DNA of 64,000 nt from Fulvia fulva. Taxonomy: Eukaryota; Ascomycota; Dothideomycetes; Mycosphaerellales; Mycosphaerellaceae. A program made the position numbers and the translations under genes. The notes below the pieces were generated by a model, which worked only from the letters and a program-made list of their open reading frames with translations, was not told the DNA's origin and searched no databases. Positions 20,601 through 31,379 of the stretch are shown piece by piece. Location: positions 1 to 64,000 of the forward strand of contig NC_063025.1 of the NCBI RefSeq assembly GCF_020509005.1, read 5' to 3'. Position 1 is the first letter of the stretch. Each line of letters begins with the position of its first letter.

Positions 20601-22305
20601 AAGGCATCCCCTAGTAGGTAACGTCGTTCGTCTTCTCCTTTCTCTAGGAACGGACGACATACCTAGTCCTAGGAAGGTACACGTCCGACCCGGTAAAGGT
20701 AGAGACTAGAATACCTTAGGGATCTACTCTCTCCCCTATCCTATTTCTAATATTTATGTCGGATCTAATCCCCCTACTCACCTCTCCGTAAACCTTAGTA
20801 TCGGGGTTCGTAGACGATATAAACATCCTAGCCTAGTCAGACTCGACAGAAGAGAACTGTCGCCTCCTTAAAGATAGGCATAAGAAATGCGAGGAGTGGG
20901 TAAAGAAGTATAGTGCCCGGTTCGCCCCTAAAAAGTACTAACTTATACACTTTAGTAAAGCGAGAATATACTATAATATAAAGGCGGCGGTAAGAATCTA
21001 AGGCTACGAGACTAAGCTATTAGCGGAGCTACGAGTACTAGGGATCTAGCTCGACCCGAAGCTAAGCTAGAATGTATAGATTAAGAAAGCCTAGAGTCGA
21101 GCGCAAGTTAATAAAGCCTCGATAAAGAGGCTTACGGCATCTATATAGGGAGTAATATTCGATAAGGCAAGAGTAATATATAAGGCAATCGTTAGACTAG
21201 CTATATTATACGGGGTATAGATTTAGGGAACAGGAGGCGTAGGTAAGCCGATCCCGAAACGGATAGAGCAACCCCTAAATAGGACATAGGTAGGCAACCT
21301 ACGTAGGGTACTAGGCGTATATAAGACAACGTTAATAAGTACGGTAGAAATAGAGATAGGAATACTACTAATCGGCCAGTACATCCGGGGAATAAGAATT
21401 CAATACGCGGTAAAGACGACAGGTTACCTAGTACAAACCACAATCTAGGAGGCAAAGAATAAGATAGAAAGCCGCTACCGGAGAGGGGCAGGATATAGGA
21501 CAAGCTAAAAAGAGGATAACCTTACTACCTTTACGGCCGTATAGACAAGCACCGAATAGCTAGTACGAAAGGAGGAGGAGCGTAGGACTCGCTAGGCCGG
21601 CGGGAGCAAGGCTAAGACCTAAAACCTAGCGGAGTAGATAGCGAGCTACCTATAGGAGTAGGACTGGAAAAGGAAGCCCCCTAAGACAATAGGCCCGATA
21701 GCGCTCCGAGCCTTCTAGAGACACAATTACTAGCTATATAGGGACCTAACAAGGGCCGAAGCAAGTATAGCGATCCAAATTAGGTCCGAATATATTAGAT
21801 TAAGGGCCTACCTATTTAGGAGACGCGTACTAGACATCTATAGCCTAGCCTACTAGTGTAGCTACCTATCGCAAAACCTAGAATATATGCTACTACGATG
21901 CCCGTAGTAGGCGAGAGGCAGGGGAAATTAGAGGTACTAAGCGGGAAGGAGAGACTACAAGTTAATTATTAGGGACAAAGGTAATATTCGCCGAATCTCT
22001 CGGTAGATACTATAGTAGGGATACCTCTAGTAGTTTAGCCTCGCGAGCGAGACGGAGGAGTAGATAGATAAGAGGCGGAAGCGAGGGGGGTTGTAGATAG
22101 GGTAGTCATTAGGGCAGGCCTATAACACTAGCGTACCCCTAACAAGGGAAATTTAAGACGATAACGAGGAGGAAAAGATAGGCGGGAAGGAGGAGGGGTT
22201 TTTACTAATACGGTTTCCCCTCTATATATACAAAAACAAGATAGTATAGCTATATAGGCTAAAGGGCACTACAACAGCTTAGCGAAATATCTATCTATCT
22301 ATATA
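17687..22305 (+). mobile_element. LINE family 2 copy B, RIPed, most complete copy with endonuclease and RT
   Basis: The 400-bp leader (17687-18087) is the same as in copy A. The end of ORF1 with zinc-knuckle positions, now Y for C, lies around 18280-18420. The endonuclease domain spans about 18730-19560 (-QEPWINPYV-type segment, LLGDFNLYYP, TSISTIDLYF). RT follows from about 20100 to 21100 with the same motifs as copy A and FVDD at codons 20807-20818. The 3' UTR ends in ATCTATCTATCT. Stops are of RIP type throughout. Copies A and B differ mostly by C/T and G/A at CA/TG sites, meaning that they were RIPed independently. No clear target duplication was found for this copy. Confidence 0.85.
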
Positions 22306-23033
22306 TCTACTATAAGCTCCTATACCGCCGGTTATAGTAGATCGCTCTTTACCTATACCGCCGTTATTAAAGGCTCTATTAAAGGACCGCTCGTAGGTTA
22401 TATACTTCTAGAACTAGTTACGCCGTCGTAAGGTCGATATAGACCTTATATTCCGTAAGGCTCGCGATAAGCTCGTAGAGGACTATTAGGACCTTTACCT
22501 AGTAAAGAACAAGACCGAGTAACACCTAGTAGAGGTAATACTATAACGTAGTGTTCGTAAGGTAGTATTAAAGACGTTAGTATTATACCTTACCGGTAAA
22601 GAGAACGGTAATATTACTAACTCTAATGATAAGAATAGTGACTTTAGCGACTAACTCGGGTACTACGGAAGATTATATAGGCAATATACGCTTAGGACGA
22701 TATTGATAAAGTTTAGGCTTCGTATATCACAACTATAATATATATAAACAAGCGGTTTATAGGAGGTTATTAAGCATTATCGAAATATATAGAAGGCGTA
22801 TAAAGTATATTTTTAATAGTGTTATAGATATACCTTACTATCGCTACTAGCTAGAGGTAGTTTTTAAGGGCTATACTCGAAGTATAGCTAGCCGTAGTAT
22901 CGTAGTCGGACCGATACTTAGAAGTAGCCGAGACTAGCGCCGGGGAAAAGTCCTAATATTATACCCTTTATAATATATACTTACGTACATTTCTTTATTA
23001 TATATACTTTCCTAACCGTCGAACTAGGCCTTT
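22306..23033. other. RIPed DNA, unrecognised
   Basis: A plus-strand frame around 22430-22690 gives lysine/glutamate-rich text (RKARDKLVEDY, DLYLVKNKTE) that could be the C-terminal tail of a transposase, but no diagnostic motif is present. Confidence 0.3.
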
Positions 23034-23235
23034 CGGTATATTATAAAAAAAGAATCGCGTTAATTGGTATAGTAGTTATAATGTTATTAGGTCGACTATA
23101 AAGTTCCCGGCTAGCCTAGCTTTTAAGCTTCGCCTACGAAGCTTAGTAGCTCGGGCTAGTAGGATTTTTTATACTAATTGTAACAACGACATAAGTACTA
23201 TACCGATTAATACGATTCTTTTTATAGACTCTACC
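23034..23235. repeat. Foldback (imperfect palindrome) of about 200 bp, MITE-like
   Basis: Two inverted arms of about 98 bp are centred on AAGCTTCG-CCTA-CGAAGCTT (23125-23144). The outer ends pair as CGGTATATTATAAAAAAAG (23034 on) with the complement of CTTTTTATAGACTCTACCG (ending 23235). Arms match imperfectly, and many mismatches are T/C, as RIP would make. No coding capacity. Could be a nonautonomous DNA transposon or the fused ends of one. Confidence 0.65.
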
Positions 23236-23490
23236 GATAATACTACTTTAGACATTAGGAAAAAGAAATATATAAAAATATACGTTATAGATAGTAATAT
23301 TGTGTAGCTGTTTTAAGACTTTCCGTAGCGGGCTTATAAGCTTAGTACGGCGACAGCCGCCGTAGTATACTAGAGTTTAGGCGAAAAACATCGCCTTAGG
23401 AAAGTAGTAACACTACGATAGTAAGGTATATACACGTTGTCCTATGTTATAGAGGCGACTCGTCGCTTTATTTTGCGCCCTTATACACCT

Positions 23491-24513
23491 TTATAGTATG
23501 TCTATGTCGTCCGCTATATAGTCGTAGGGCTGATTAAGTGTATAGTAGCTACGAAAGAGACTCGCGTGATCCGTTCCCTTAGCCTACCCTTTATCTACTT
23601 CTTTTAAGAATAGCTCGAACTTCTTATACTAACTAACATCACCGTATCTAGGGCACCGCCGCTAATAGCGCTTTATCTATAGCTTTAATAGGCGGAAGGT
23701 CTTCTCGATAGAGTTGTAGTCCGGCGAATAGGGCGGTAGGAAGAGTAGCCTAATACTATCTTCGAAGTACATCTCTTCTATTTCGACACGGTTGTACGTT
23801 ACGTAATTATCTATTACTATTACCGAGCGACGGCCTAGAAAGGGCTCATACTACGGCAACACGTCCACTATTAACCACGCGATGAAGTCCTGCTTCTTGA
23901 CACTGCCCTGCTTAATAAGGGGGTTAGGGAGGTATCTGTCGAGGGTGTAGGCCGGCAGTAGGCTATATCGCTCACTATAGTAAAGGTGCTGTTTGTCGTA
24001 CGTAGGCATGCCTCTAGGCGCCTATCTACGGCGCCGGTAAGTGACCTTATCACTATAATATGTCTCATCTATATACACCAACTAATATGGCCAGTAGCTA
24101 TGTAGGAGCCCTTCGAACATCGACCGTACGATAGGATCTCGCTGCTTAGCAAACCTCGACAACACCTTGTTCGTAAAGGTCGTATCCTCTAGCAACCGCT
24201 CGATCGTATTACACGACACCTACACCTCATACTCCTCCGCTAGCATCACCTGCAGCTCATCACACCAGTATGTGCTTCGCTCCGCCAATACACCCTCTAA
24301 GAAGTCCCTTATAGCAGGCATAATCACGCGCGGCCGTCTACCTTTCGTAGGAATCACGGTGCTAGTATCCTTCTATCTCTTGATCAGGTTGTAGATGGCA
24401 GTCCGCGTGCCTCTATTGTCACCTAGTAACAGCTTCACTACTTCAGGACCCTTCCAATCGTCGTCAAGGCAGTGTTGAATGAGATTGCGGTCCTGGTTGG
24501 TAAGGGGGGCCAT
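23491..24513 (-). pseudogene. Tc1/mariner-type transposase, full length, partly RIPed
   Basis: A single frame of 340 codons runs from ATG at 24513 (MAPLTNQDRNLIQHCLDDDW) to TAA at 23491, the normal size for this family. The N-terminal half has the helix-turn-helix region (VVKLLLGDNRGTRTAIYNLI). The DDE core shows VYIDETYYSDKV (first D), SVIVIDNYVTYNRVEI (second D) and LLFLPPYSPDYNSIEKTFRLLK (third acidic residue, E of NSIEKTF). At least six in-frame TAG codons at W/Q positions destroy it. The N-terminal coding half retains many CA/TG dinucleotides while the 3' half has lost most. Terminal inverted repeats could not be assigned. Confidence 0.85.
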
Positions 24514-25443
24514 ATTCGAGTAGCGAGCGCGCAAGAACGGTGAGGTGTCCGGACAACCTGATTGCTGCGCTGGATAGCTACACCTCAGATTGGTCTATAC
24601 CGCTAATATCAAGGCTTCATTGTGAGGTTGACGACGGTGAGGTCAAAATGAGATAATGGGACTGTAAAGATCAAGTTGCTAACTAATTTGGTGGGGCAGG
24701 GTCCGAGTTGTCCTGGCCCTTTTGCGGGATAGAATAGACCCTCGTAGGCTCGGTCTTTCAGCTTGCTAAACGACACCGGATACCTGCAGCGGTCTGATGT
24801 TAGAGATAGGACTAGTCAGCAAAAGAAAACGCCTTCGAACACGACATCGTCGACGTACAAGACAGGTCGCACTCTCGCCGACCACAGTATCCTTTCACGA
24901 GCATAGGAAGCAGTTGTAATTCCTCCATCTACATGGCTAGGTAGAACCGCCGCATAATCGGCTCTGAGGTTTCTGGTTTGTTCTTCCTACTAAACTCTTG
25001 CTATGATAATTAACAGTAAGATCCGCCTCCGTCATAGTAACCTCCTATCCCGCTTGATGGGACTGTGGTCGTACTCCCTTCTAGTGTATTAGGACAGAGG
25101 AGGCTGGTATATAACGTACTTTTTGAGAACTGCTGATCTGATACAGAACTCTGAACATTTCGGCTTGTTTTCCTATTCATACCTATATCCGGCAAGCAAT
25201 GCACTACATCTGTCACAGGAAGATACCGGAGTCTCATCAAACGGCTACGGGATGCATACACCTAGATGCGTATCATCACGTGCCGTCGGACCAGGGGACT
25301 GGTCGTCCACATACTTTCAAGAAATTGGATACTGCACAGCATCTGTCCGTGAATCATGTGTCGTACACGACAGAGGCAGGCGGCTTGCCGCCTAAAGCGT
25401 TCTCGACCGCTTTTCTGACTTTTTGGTCCAAACCCATGTTGCT
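24514..25443. other. Low-RIP intergenic DNA
   Basis: Normal CA/TG content. Only short frames with no recognisable domain. The 200-codon plus-strand frame at 25199-25801 is antisense to the better coding candidate at 25444-25797 and has no family resemblance. Confidence 0.4.
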
Positions 25444-25797
25444 TCAACTAGCCAGCTTGGTCCAGATCTTCAGCAAGCATATCCATTTGGAGATCAGAGT
25501 GGGGTTGCATCTGCAGTCGCTCTCCTTGTACATGTCATTCCTACCACACCTGGCTCCACACACAGTACACTCTGCATACATGACCTCGTCTTTTCGGGGA
25601 GCGACGGCACCATCCCACTCACCAGCCTGCCAACAGACCTCTGTACTCCTCCTCATACTCCCCACTAGCGCTCGAGCTCTGAGCGTTCTATCTTCCGCTT
25701 CCTTCACATCCCAGATCTCTGCAGTCCCTTCGATGTTCGCTCGAGAACTCATCGTCGGGTCCTTCAGCACGCTTTCCGAAGCTTCGACAAATTCGCC
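25444..25797 (-). CDS. Possible 3' exon or frame-shifted end of the coiled-coil membrane protein gene
   Basis: This frame starts just after a TAG at 25798-25800 and ends at TAA before 25444. Its composition looks coding: GEFVEASES, then RANIEGTAEIWDVKEAEDRT, RSTEVCWQAGEWDG and a Cys-rich segment CTVCGARCGRNDMYKESDCRC. It overlaps the last 37 codons of the upstream frame, where that frame (RSFGKRAEGPDDEF) reads like an out-of-register version. An intron or a frameshift near 25800 is the simplest explanation. I could not fix a convincing GT-AG pair. It could also be a separate small gene. Confidence 0.4.
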   Translation of the reverse strand, partial: GEFVEASESVLKDPTMSSRANIEGTAEIWDVKEAEDRTLRARALVGSMRRSTEVCWQAGEWDGAVAPRKDEVMYAECTVCGARCGRNDMYKESDCRCNPTLISKWICLLKIWTKLAS

Positions 25798-27655
25798 CTA
25801 GGCCATCCTGCAAGTCTCTTGCACCTTTCGCCCTGGGTTGATCGAGGTACGCTGCGCCACCAACTGCATCTTCCAGCGCGCGGAGGACGATCGTACAGTT
25901 GCCTCCTTGGTTCTCGAGCTTAACCTCGGGAACAGACGAGGATGATGGAGACGATGGATACCACCACCACTTAGTGCTCGCCTGACCCGTCTGGCTTGGA
26001 CTTTGATGGCGACTTCGATGTAGATTACGAGCATGACGAGGAGCAGGATTCGCAGGGAAGATCAGCATGAAGATATCTTGAAGGCGTGTTGCGACTTGAA
26101 GGTGCCGTTGCTGGTCGTCAACGACGTCAGTACCGTGCTGCTGCACAGCTCCGACGGCAGTGGTCGTTGTATAAGAGGAAAATGAGGAAGTCCAAGAGCA
26201 CCCGGGAGGACGAGGACAGTATGTACGAGAAGTGTTCATCTCGGTCCAGGATTGCAGCGCTGTGGTGTAGAAGGGTTGGTGTTCGGGATCTGGGAAGAGT
26301 TGGCAGAGCGCTGAGATCGCGTGACAGCGTGTTAAATGTTCTTGCTGCTTCTGGTCGGCTGAGGTTGAGGTTAAGTTTCGTGGGTGCTGATGCTCAGGAG
26401 ATTTGATATGTAGGTGGACTGCTGAGACCAGGACTGCTGGGACATTGATGCTCTGGGTCAGGACTATGCAGATGATGATGCTGAGCAGCAGGACGGTGAG
26501 CTTGAGGAGGTGTATCTTCCAGCTTGCCGACTGAGGAAGATGCTCCAGAGGCTCCGAAGATCCCGGACATCGGAAAGCCATGGTCTCCGGCCGTGTGACA
26601 TGATATTGAATTGGATCTGGATCGGTACCGATCGACATGTAGCAAGGCCGCTCAACGAGTCCATGCTCCGTTGGATGATCTTGGATTATGTCTGGATCGG
26701 TGCCAATTGATTTGTAGAAGATCTGCTTCTGGATTCTGTGCTCCGCAATACGATCTTCGACTGGCTCTGGATCGGTACCAACGGACCTGTAGCACGGCTG
26801 CTCAACGCATTCGTGGTCAGCAGAATAGACCTTGCTGCGGTGATGACCTGACACAGAACTCCTACGTTTGGAAGAGTGTCCTCCTCGAGGTCTGCCTTCT
26901 TGATGCTTTGACATGGCTTGCGAAACAAGCTCGCTAGACTGGACTTCGTCGGTACCCGACTGGGAAGACTGCGAACTGTGGCGTCTGTCACCTTCTTCCA
27001 ACCCATCCTCTTCCCATGGCTCCTGCGGCGCATACTCGAACATAGTCTGGGCATTGCCCATCATCGACAGCTGCCTCTTCTCCCCTGATCTCAGAAGCTC
27101 CCTCATCTTGGCTTCCAGAGACCGCATGCTTCTAGCATGCTCCTCCTCTTTTGCCTCCTTCTTGGCCCTAGTTCTAGCATGCTCTTCCTTCTCTTCTTTC
27201 TCGGCTACCTCTGCAGCAGTAAGTCTGGTCGCGCACAGAGACAGCTCCTGCTGTATGCGTTCGTGCTCGACGTGGAGTTCGCTGATGTACTGCTCCTTTG
27301 AATCCAGCTCGCGTCCTCGCTCCTTGGCAAGGTTGTATGCGTTTCGACAATCCTCGTTTAGGGCACTGATGGTTGCATCGCGGGCTATCAGATCGTCATA
27401 CGCTTCGTCGAGCTCGGTCTCTTTCTTCTTCCAGGCAAAGTCGGTGCGATCTGGAATGCCTCGGTGTCGCTGGCCCACCGTCGGCGGTGGGGTGGATGAT
27501 GAACGTCGTCGGTAGGGCGGTTCTGCTGACATGCCGGAGACATGTGGTACTGGCCTGGTTGCAGATCTCAAGCATTGCACCAAACGCGCGAACGAGCCTA
27601 GTACGCAGAGAGACGTCACCGCACGGTACCTGCATATCGATCCCTGCAGCCACAT
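25688..27655 (-). CDS. Hypothetical coiled-coil, single-TM protein with three GTDP repeats
   Basis: 655-codon open frame, the only long host-like frame in the window. An internal ATG at 27532 (residue 42, MSAEPPYRRRSSS) is an equally good start. Residues about 74-197 are a highly charged coiled coil (heptads with E/K/R, e.g. EVAEKEEKEEHARTRAKKEA). Residues 205-270 are Ser/acidic. Residues about 284-362 hold three 25-residue repeats, each with C/F-Y-x-S-[VI]-GTDP-[DE]. A hydrophobic segment LLKLTVLLLSIIICIVL near 385-402 is the only transmembrane candidate and is followed by a Ser/Thr/Pro-rich tail. No signal peptide and no catalytic motif. CA/TG are normal, so it has escaped RIP and is presumably single copy. 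Function unknown. The extreme C-terminus may be in the wrong frame (see 25444-25797). Confidence 0.6.
   Translation of the reverse strand: MWLQGSICRYRAVTSLCVLGSFARLVQCLRSATRPVPHVSGMSAEPPYRRRSSSTPPPTVGQRHRGIPDRTDFAWKKKETELDEAYDDLIARDATISALNEDCRNAYNLAKERGRELDSKEQYISELHVEHERIQQELSLCATRLTAAEVAEKEEKEEHARTRAKKEAKEEEHARSMRSLEAKMRELLRSGEKRQLSMMGNAQTMFEYAPQEPWEEDGLEEGDRRHSSQSSQSGTDEVQSSELVSQAMSKHQEGRPRGGHSSKRRSSVSGHHRSKVYSADHECVEQPCYRSVGTDPEPVEDRIAEHRIQKQIFYKSIGTDPDIIQDHPTEHGLVERPCYMSIGTDPDPIQYHVTRPETMAFRCPGSSEPLEHLPQSASWKIHLLKLTVLLLSIIICIVLTQSINVPAVLVSAVHLHIKSPEHQHPRNLTSTSADQKQQEHLTRCHAISALCQLFPDPEHQPFYTTALQSWTEMNTSRTYCPRPPGCSWTSSFSSYTTTTAVGAVQQHGTDVVDDQQRHLQVATRLQDIFMLIFPANPAPRHARNLHRSRHQSPSQTGQASTKWWWYPSSPSSSSVPEVKLENQGGNCTIVLRALEDAVGGAAYLDQPRAKGARDLQDGLGRICRSFGKRAEGPDDEFSSEHRRDCRDLGCEGSGR
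26617..26850. repeat. Three tandem 75-bp units inside the coding frame
   Basis: CTGGATCGGT starts at 26617, 26692 and 26767, exactly 75 bp apart. The units encode the GTDP repeats on the minus strand, so the array can gain or lose units without a frameshift. The right edge is approximate. Confidence 0.7.
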
Positions 27656-27665
27656 GGCCTCTATA

Positions 27666-28104
27666 GTACTAACCCCAACTCAGGCAGGCTGGTCCGATTG
27701 AGTTGATAGATCGATGAAGCAAGAGACAACATGCCGCATTACAAAGTGTCTCTTGCTGACTAGACAAAGACAGTCGCCCGACATGTTAGTCGGTTTCGCC
27801 CAAATTCATGGATGTTATGGGGCATATCAACACCATCTCATCTTCGACCTGATCACGAACCGGCCCGAGCTCTTCGGACTCGCATTAGAATCTCATACAA
27901 GACGTGGCTATGTACGTAGATTAATGTCGAAGTCTACTACAATCGATAGAAACATAACTAGATTAGGTAACGTCCGAGCATTATATCGCTTATAACTTTA
28001 GTACAATATACTCCCTAACTAAGCCGTAGTTATAAGATCTTAAGGTAGTTAATTACCGTAAGAAAAATTAACGAAGCGGACTTAAAGGACAAATATAGAC
28101 TTAT
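27666..28104. other. Edge of the low-RIP island and RIPed spacer
   Basis: Composition switches from normal to CA/TG-poor at about 27990. A 93-codon frame at 27714-27995 has no recognisable feature. Confidence 0.4.
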
Positions 28105-28230
28105 AAGGTTATATATATTGTTTATTAAGCTGTTATAGTACCTCCTAGCCTATATAGCTATTCTATATACTTTAGTCTTACGAAGGGAAAACCGCTCGTA
28201 GTAAAAACCCCTCTCCTCTCCTATACTACT

Positions 28231-28243
28231 ATTATCCGTTATT
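28231..28243. repeat. Target-site duplication of LINE1 copy 4, left
   Basis: ATTATCCGTTATT here versus ATTATCCGTCATT at 28888-28900. The single difference is T versus C before A, exactly a RIP-type change. Confidence 0.7.
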
Positions 28244-28887
28244 CTAGGTAATAGGGCATAGTAGACGCCCTTAACTAGCGGGACAACCTAAGGAATAGTT
28301 AGCTACAAAATCCGCGGTTAAGTACCCCCCGAAGCTTATCTACTACCGCCTTACGAGGGTATAGAGTAGTATAGTAACCTAACTACGAAGCGAACATATC
28401 GGCCTCTAGGGGTACCTATTATAGAGGAAGGTTCTAGGATATACGAATACTAGCTACCCCTACGGCTATCGCTCCTAGAACGTACGGTACGTACTCCTCG
28501 TCTATCCGAGGTAGTCGCTAGGAAGGGGGGAGTAGATAGTAAAGGCGAGGAACCGGACGATTAGGGCACTTCTTAATAACGCTAAGGACCTACGGCGTAT
28601 TACGAACTAGATACTAGAGAAGGGCTAGCTAGAATAGTACCGCCTAGTAGGAGTAGTATAGGAAGAGAGGATACGACGTAGCGCGACGAGACCGGCTAGG
28701 AGTAGGGGCTAACGGGGTAGTGATATAGACTACGTACGTTTAGAGGGAAAGCTAATCTAGATAAGGAGAAGTTAGGGGCGGGAAGGGTTTTCACCTATTC
28801 GGGTTTCCCTTTATATATAATAATAGATATATACCTATATAGGCCGGATAGGGTCCTAGAATAGGGTAATAACAAATCTATCTATCT
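28244..28887 (+). mobile_element. LINE family 1 copy 4, 5'-truncated, RIPed
   Basis: Matches the last 640 bp of LINE1 (compare 53290-53933), starting with GGGCATAGTAGACGCCC and including the ORF2 C-terminal Cys/His region and 3' UTR, and ending in AAATCTATCTATCT. It is flanked by a 13-bp target duplication within LINE2-type copy D, so it inserted after that element. Confidence 0.85.
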
Positions 28888-31379
28888 ATTATCCGTCATT
28901 TGCCTTCCCGCTTTCCTTATAGAGGATATACTAGTGTTATAGGCCTGCCCTAATAACTACCTTGTCTACATTCCCTTAGTCTCCCTCCTCTTCTCTATCT
29001 ACTCCTCCGTCTCGTTCGCTAGTTTAAACTAGGTAAGGTATCCTTATCTTAGGACCTAACGTACTATCCTCTATACGTTGCTCTTATTCGTAACGATCGA
29101 CTAGTAGTCGCGTCTAGCTACTCTCGCTCTCTATATACTCCGCCCTTCTACCTACTATAGGTACCGTACGACTATATATTCCGGGTTCTACGACGGGTAG
29201 CTATACTCGTACGCTAGGTTATCTATATCTAGGACGTTCCTCCTATATAAGTAAGCCCTAAGCCCGATATATTTAGACCGGATTTAGATTATTACGCTTA
29301 CTTCTACCCTTATAAGGTCGCGGTATAGGAGGTAGTTATGTCTCTAGAAGGTTCGTAGGGCTAGGGGGCCTATTCTCGCTAGCGGGTTACTATTCTATTC
29401 CTATTCCTATAGGTAGCCGGCTATCTACTCTACGAGGCTCTAGGACTTTCCCTTACTCCCCTTCTTTTCCCGGGTTCTTCGTTCCTCCTCCTCCCTTATT
29501 AGCTACTCCGGCGTTCCTTATACTTTCCTAAAAACCCGTAGGTCGTCCCGCTTCTAACTCCTCCTTACGTACGGTCCTATATATAGCCGGCTATATCTCT
29601 ATACGATTCGTACTATCTTATCGTAGATAGTTTACTATACTAGGTACTCTATCGTCTTTACCGTATATTAGAACCTTATCCCTTAGATATAGTAACGGAT
29701 AGGTAGTGTCCCGGTCTCTATCTCGGCTACTCTCGTCGGTATAGTCTTATACGCTCCGAGAATTCTCCTTAAATTGCCTACTTAGGTTCAATTAAGAGGC
29801 TATTCGATCCGTCGCGGTACTAGCTTATCGACTCCCCCCGTACCCTAGATTTATACCCCGTAAAGTATCGCTAGTCGAACAATTACTTTATATATTATTC
29901 TTACTTTATTAAAGGTCGCCCCCTACGTTAACTTAGTAAGACGTGTTATTAATGCCTCGTTTACTTATACCCTATTCTAGGCCTTCTTAATCTATAGGTT
30001 CTAGCTTAGCTTCGGGTCTAGCTAGATTCCTAGTACTCGGAGTTCGGGGGAGGGCTTCGTCTCGTATCCCTAGATTATTATAGTTGCCTATATATTATAG
30101 TAGGTCCTCGCTTTACTAAAGTAGATTAGCTAGTATTTCTCTAGGGCAAAACGGACGCCGTAGCGTCTAGTCTAGTCCTCGTATACTCTATATCTCTCCG
30201 TAAGTAGTCTATAGTTTTCCTCCGTTATTACGGACTAGGCTAGGATGTTTATATTGTCTACGAAGCCTAACGCCGAAGTCTAAGGGGACGTAAGTAAGGG
30301 GATAAGGTCGGCTATAAAGATTAGGAATAGGATCGGGAATAGTATAGATCCTAATAGGATTCCGGTCTCTACGTATATCCTTTCGGATTTATACCTCCCG
30401 AGGACTATTCTAATAGTCCTCTCTTTAAGGAAAGAGTATATAAATTTCGTGGCCTATAGAGGGACTCCCTTCTATCGGAGTATATAGAGTAGTCTTTCGT
30501 AGGAGACGTTATCGAATACTCCGGAGATGTCTAGGGAGAGTAGTAATACTATTCTATTCCGTCTATAGTACTAGAGGGTTTAGATCTATTCGGTTATTAG
30601 TTCTATTACCGTAAGGGTTAAGCGGTTACTTCTCCCTCCTATCTATATCTCTAGGAGGATATTATTCTCCTCGACTAGTTCTATAAGTCTCTAGGCTACT
30701 ACCTTCTCTAGGATCTTCCCTACTATATTTAGGAGCGTAATCGGTTTATATAACTTAAGCCTATTATAGTCTTCCTTCTATAGCTTCCGGATAACTACTA
30801 TTAGGGAGTCTCTATACGGCTTCGGATAGTAGCCTTTCCGTAGATAAGTAGTAAAGAGCTTAGCTAGGCTCGGGGCGATTTCCTCTTTATATTCCTTTAG
30901 TAGGAGACTTAGGATTTTGTCGGGCCCTAGGGCCTTTCTTCCCTTAAGTTATCCTATTACGGTCTTGACCTTACCTAGCTAGACTATCTAGTATATATCT
31001 AGTAGTTCCGGGTACGACGTGCCTACTATATCCGTTAGGTCCGTATCGACTTATATTAAGAAGAAGTAGTCCGTAAACGCCTTCGCTTTTACCTCCGGCA
31101 TTAACCTTAGCGTCCCCGTTATATTGACTATAGGCGGGAAGTAAGGCGTCTTCTCTATCCCTCCGGCTCTCGCCTACCTCGCTAGTCGCTATATCTAGTT
31201 AGGATTCTCTATTACGAGCCCGACCGTTATTCTCTAGTCTAGCTATTTATCCCGACGTATCTAGGCTTTCTTAGCTTAGCTAGCCCTTTAGTATACGTCC
31301 TATATTGCTTATATATACTCCTTAATAGTCGCTACTAGGTAATATAACCTATATATACAACTATACTAGAACTCTTAAT

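Larger units (their letters stand above)
28105..31375 (-). mobile_element. LINE family 2-type copy D, RIPed, interrupted by LINE1 copy 4
   Basis: The 3' end at the left (TATTAAGCTGTTATAGTACC) matches the 3' UTR of family 2 elsewhere (e.g. 55870). After the LINE1 insertion at 28244-28887 it continues with the ORF2 C-terminus, and RT is read leftward from about 31000 to 30100: ALGPDKILSLLLKEYKEEIAPSL, SLLSLDISGVFDNVSYERLL and LGFVDNINILA. The catalytic motif is FVDN here rather than FVDD, since GAC has become AAT. It is diverged from copies A and B and may be a subfamily. Stops are of RIP type. The 5' end is truncated around 31375. Confidence 0.75.

Noticed and set aside
23420..24600. Terminal inverted repeats for the mariner element
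   Set aside because: A weak resemblance between about 23423 and the complement of about 24590 could be chance; too few matching bases to assign ends.
1..25000. Telomere-linked RecQ helicase gene, often found at fungal chromosome ends
   Set aside because: I found no helicase motifs (DEAD/DEAH box or RecQ Zn region) in any readable frame.
25199..25801. 200-codon plus-strand frame
   Set aside because: Lies opposite the better minus-strand coding candidates, has no family resemblance, and its start falls in intergenic DNA.
26913..27515. 200-codon plus-strand frame rich in serine
   Set aside because: It is the complement of the charged coiled-coil region; Ser-rich text opposite Glu/Lys-rich coding is a usual shadow.
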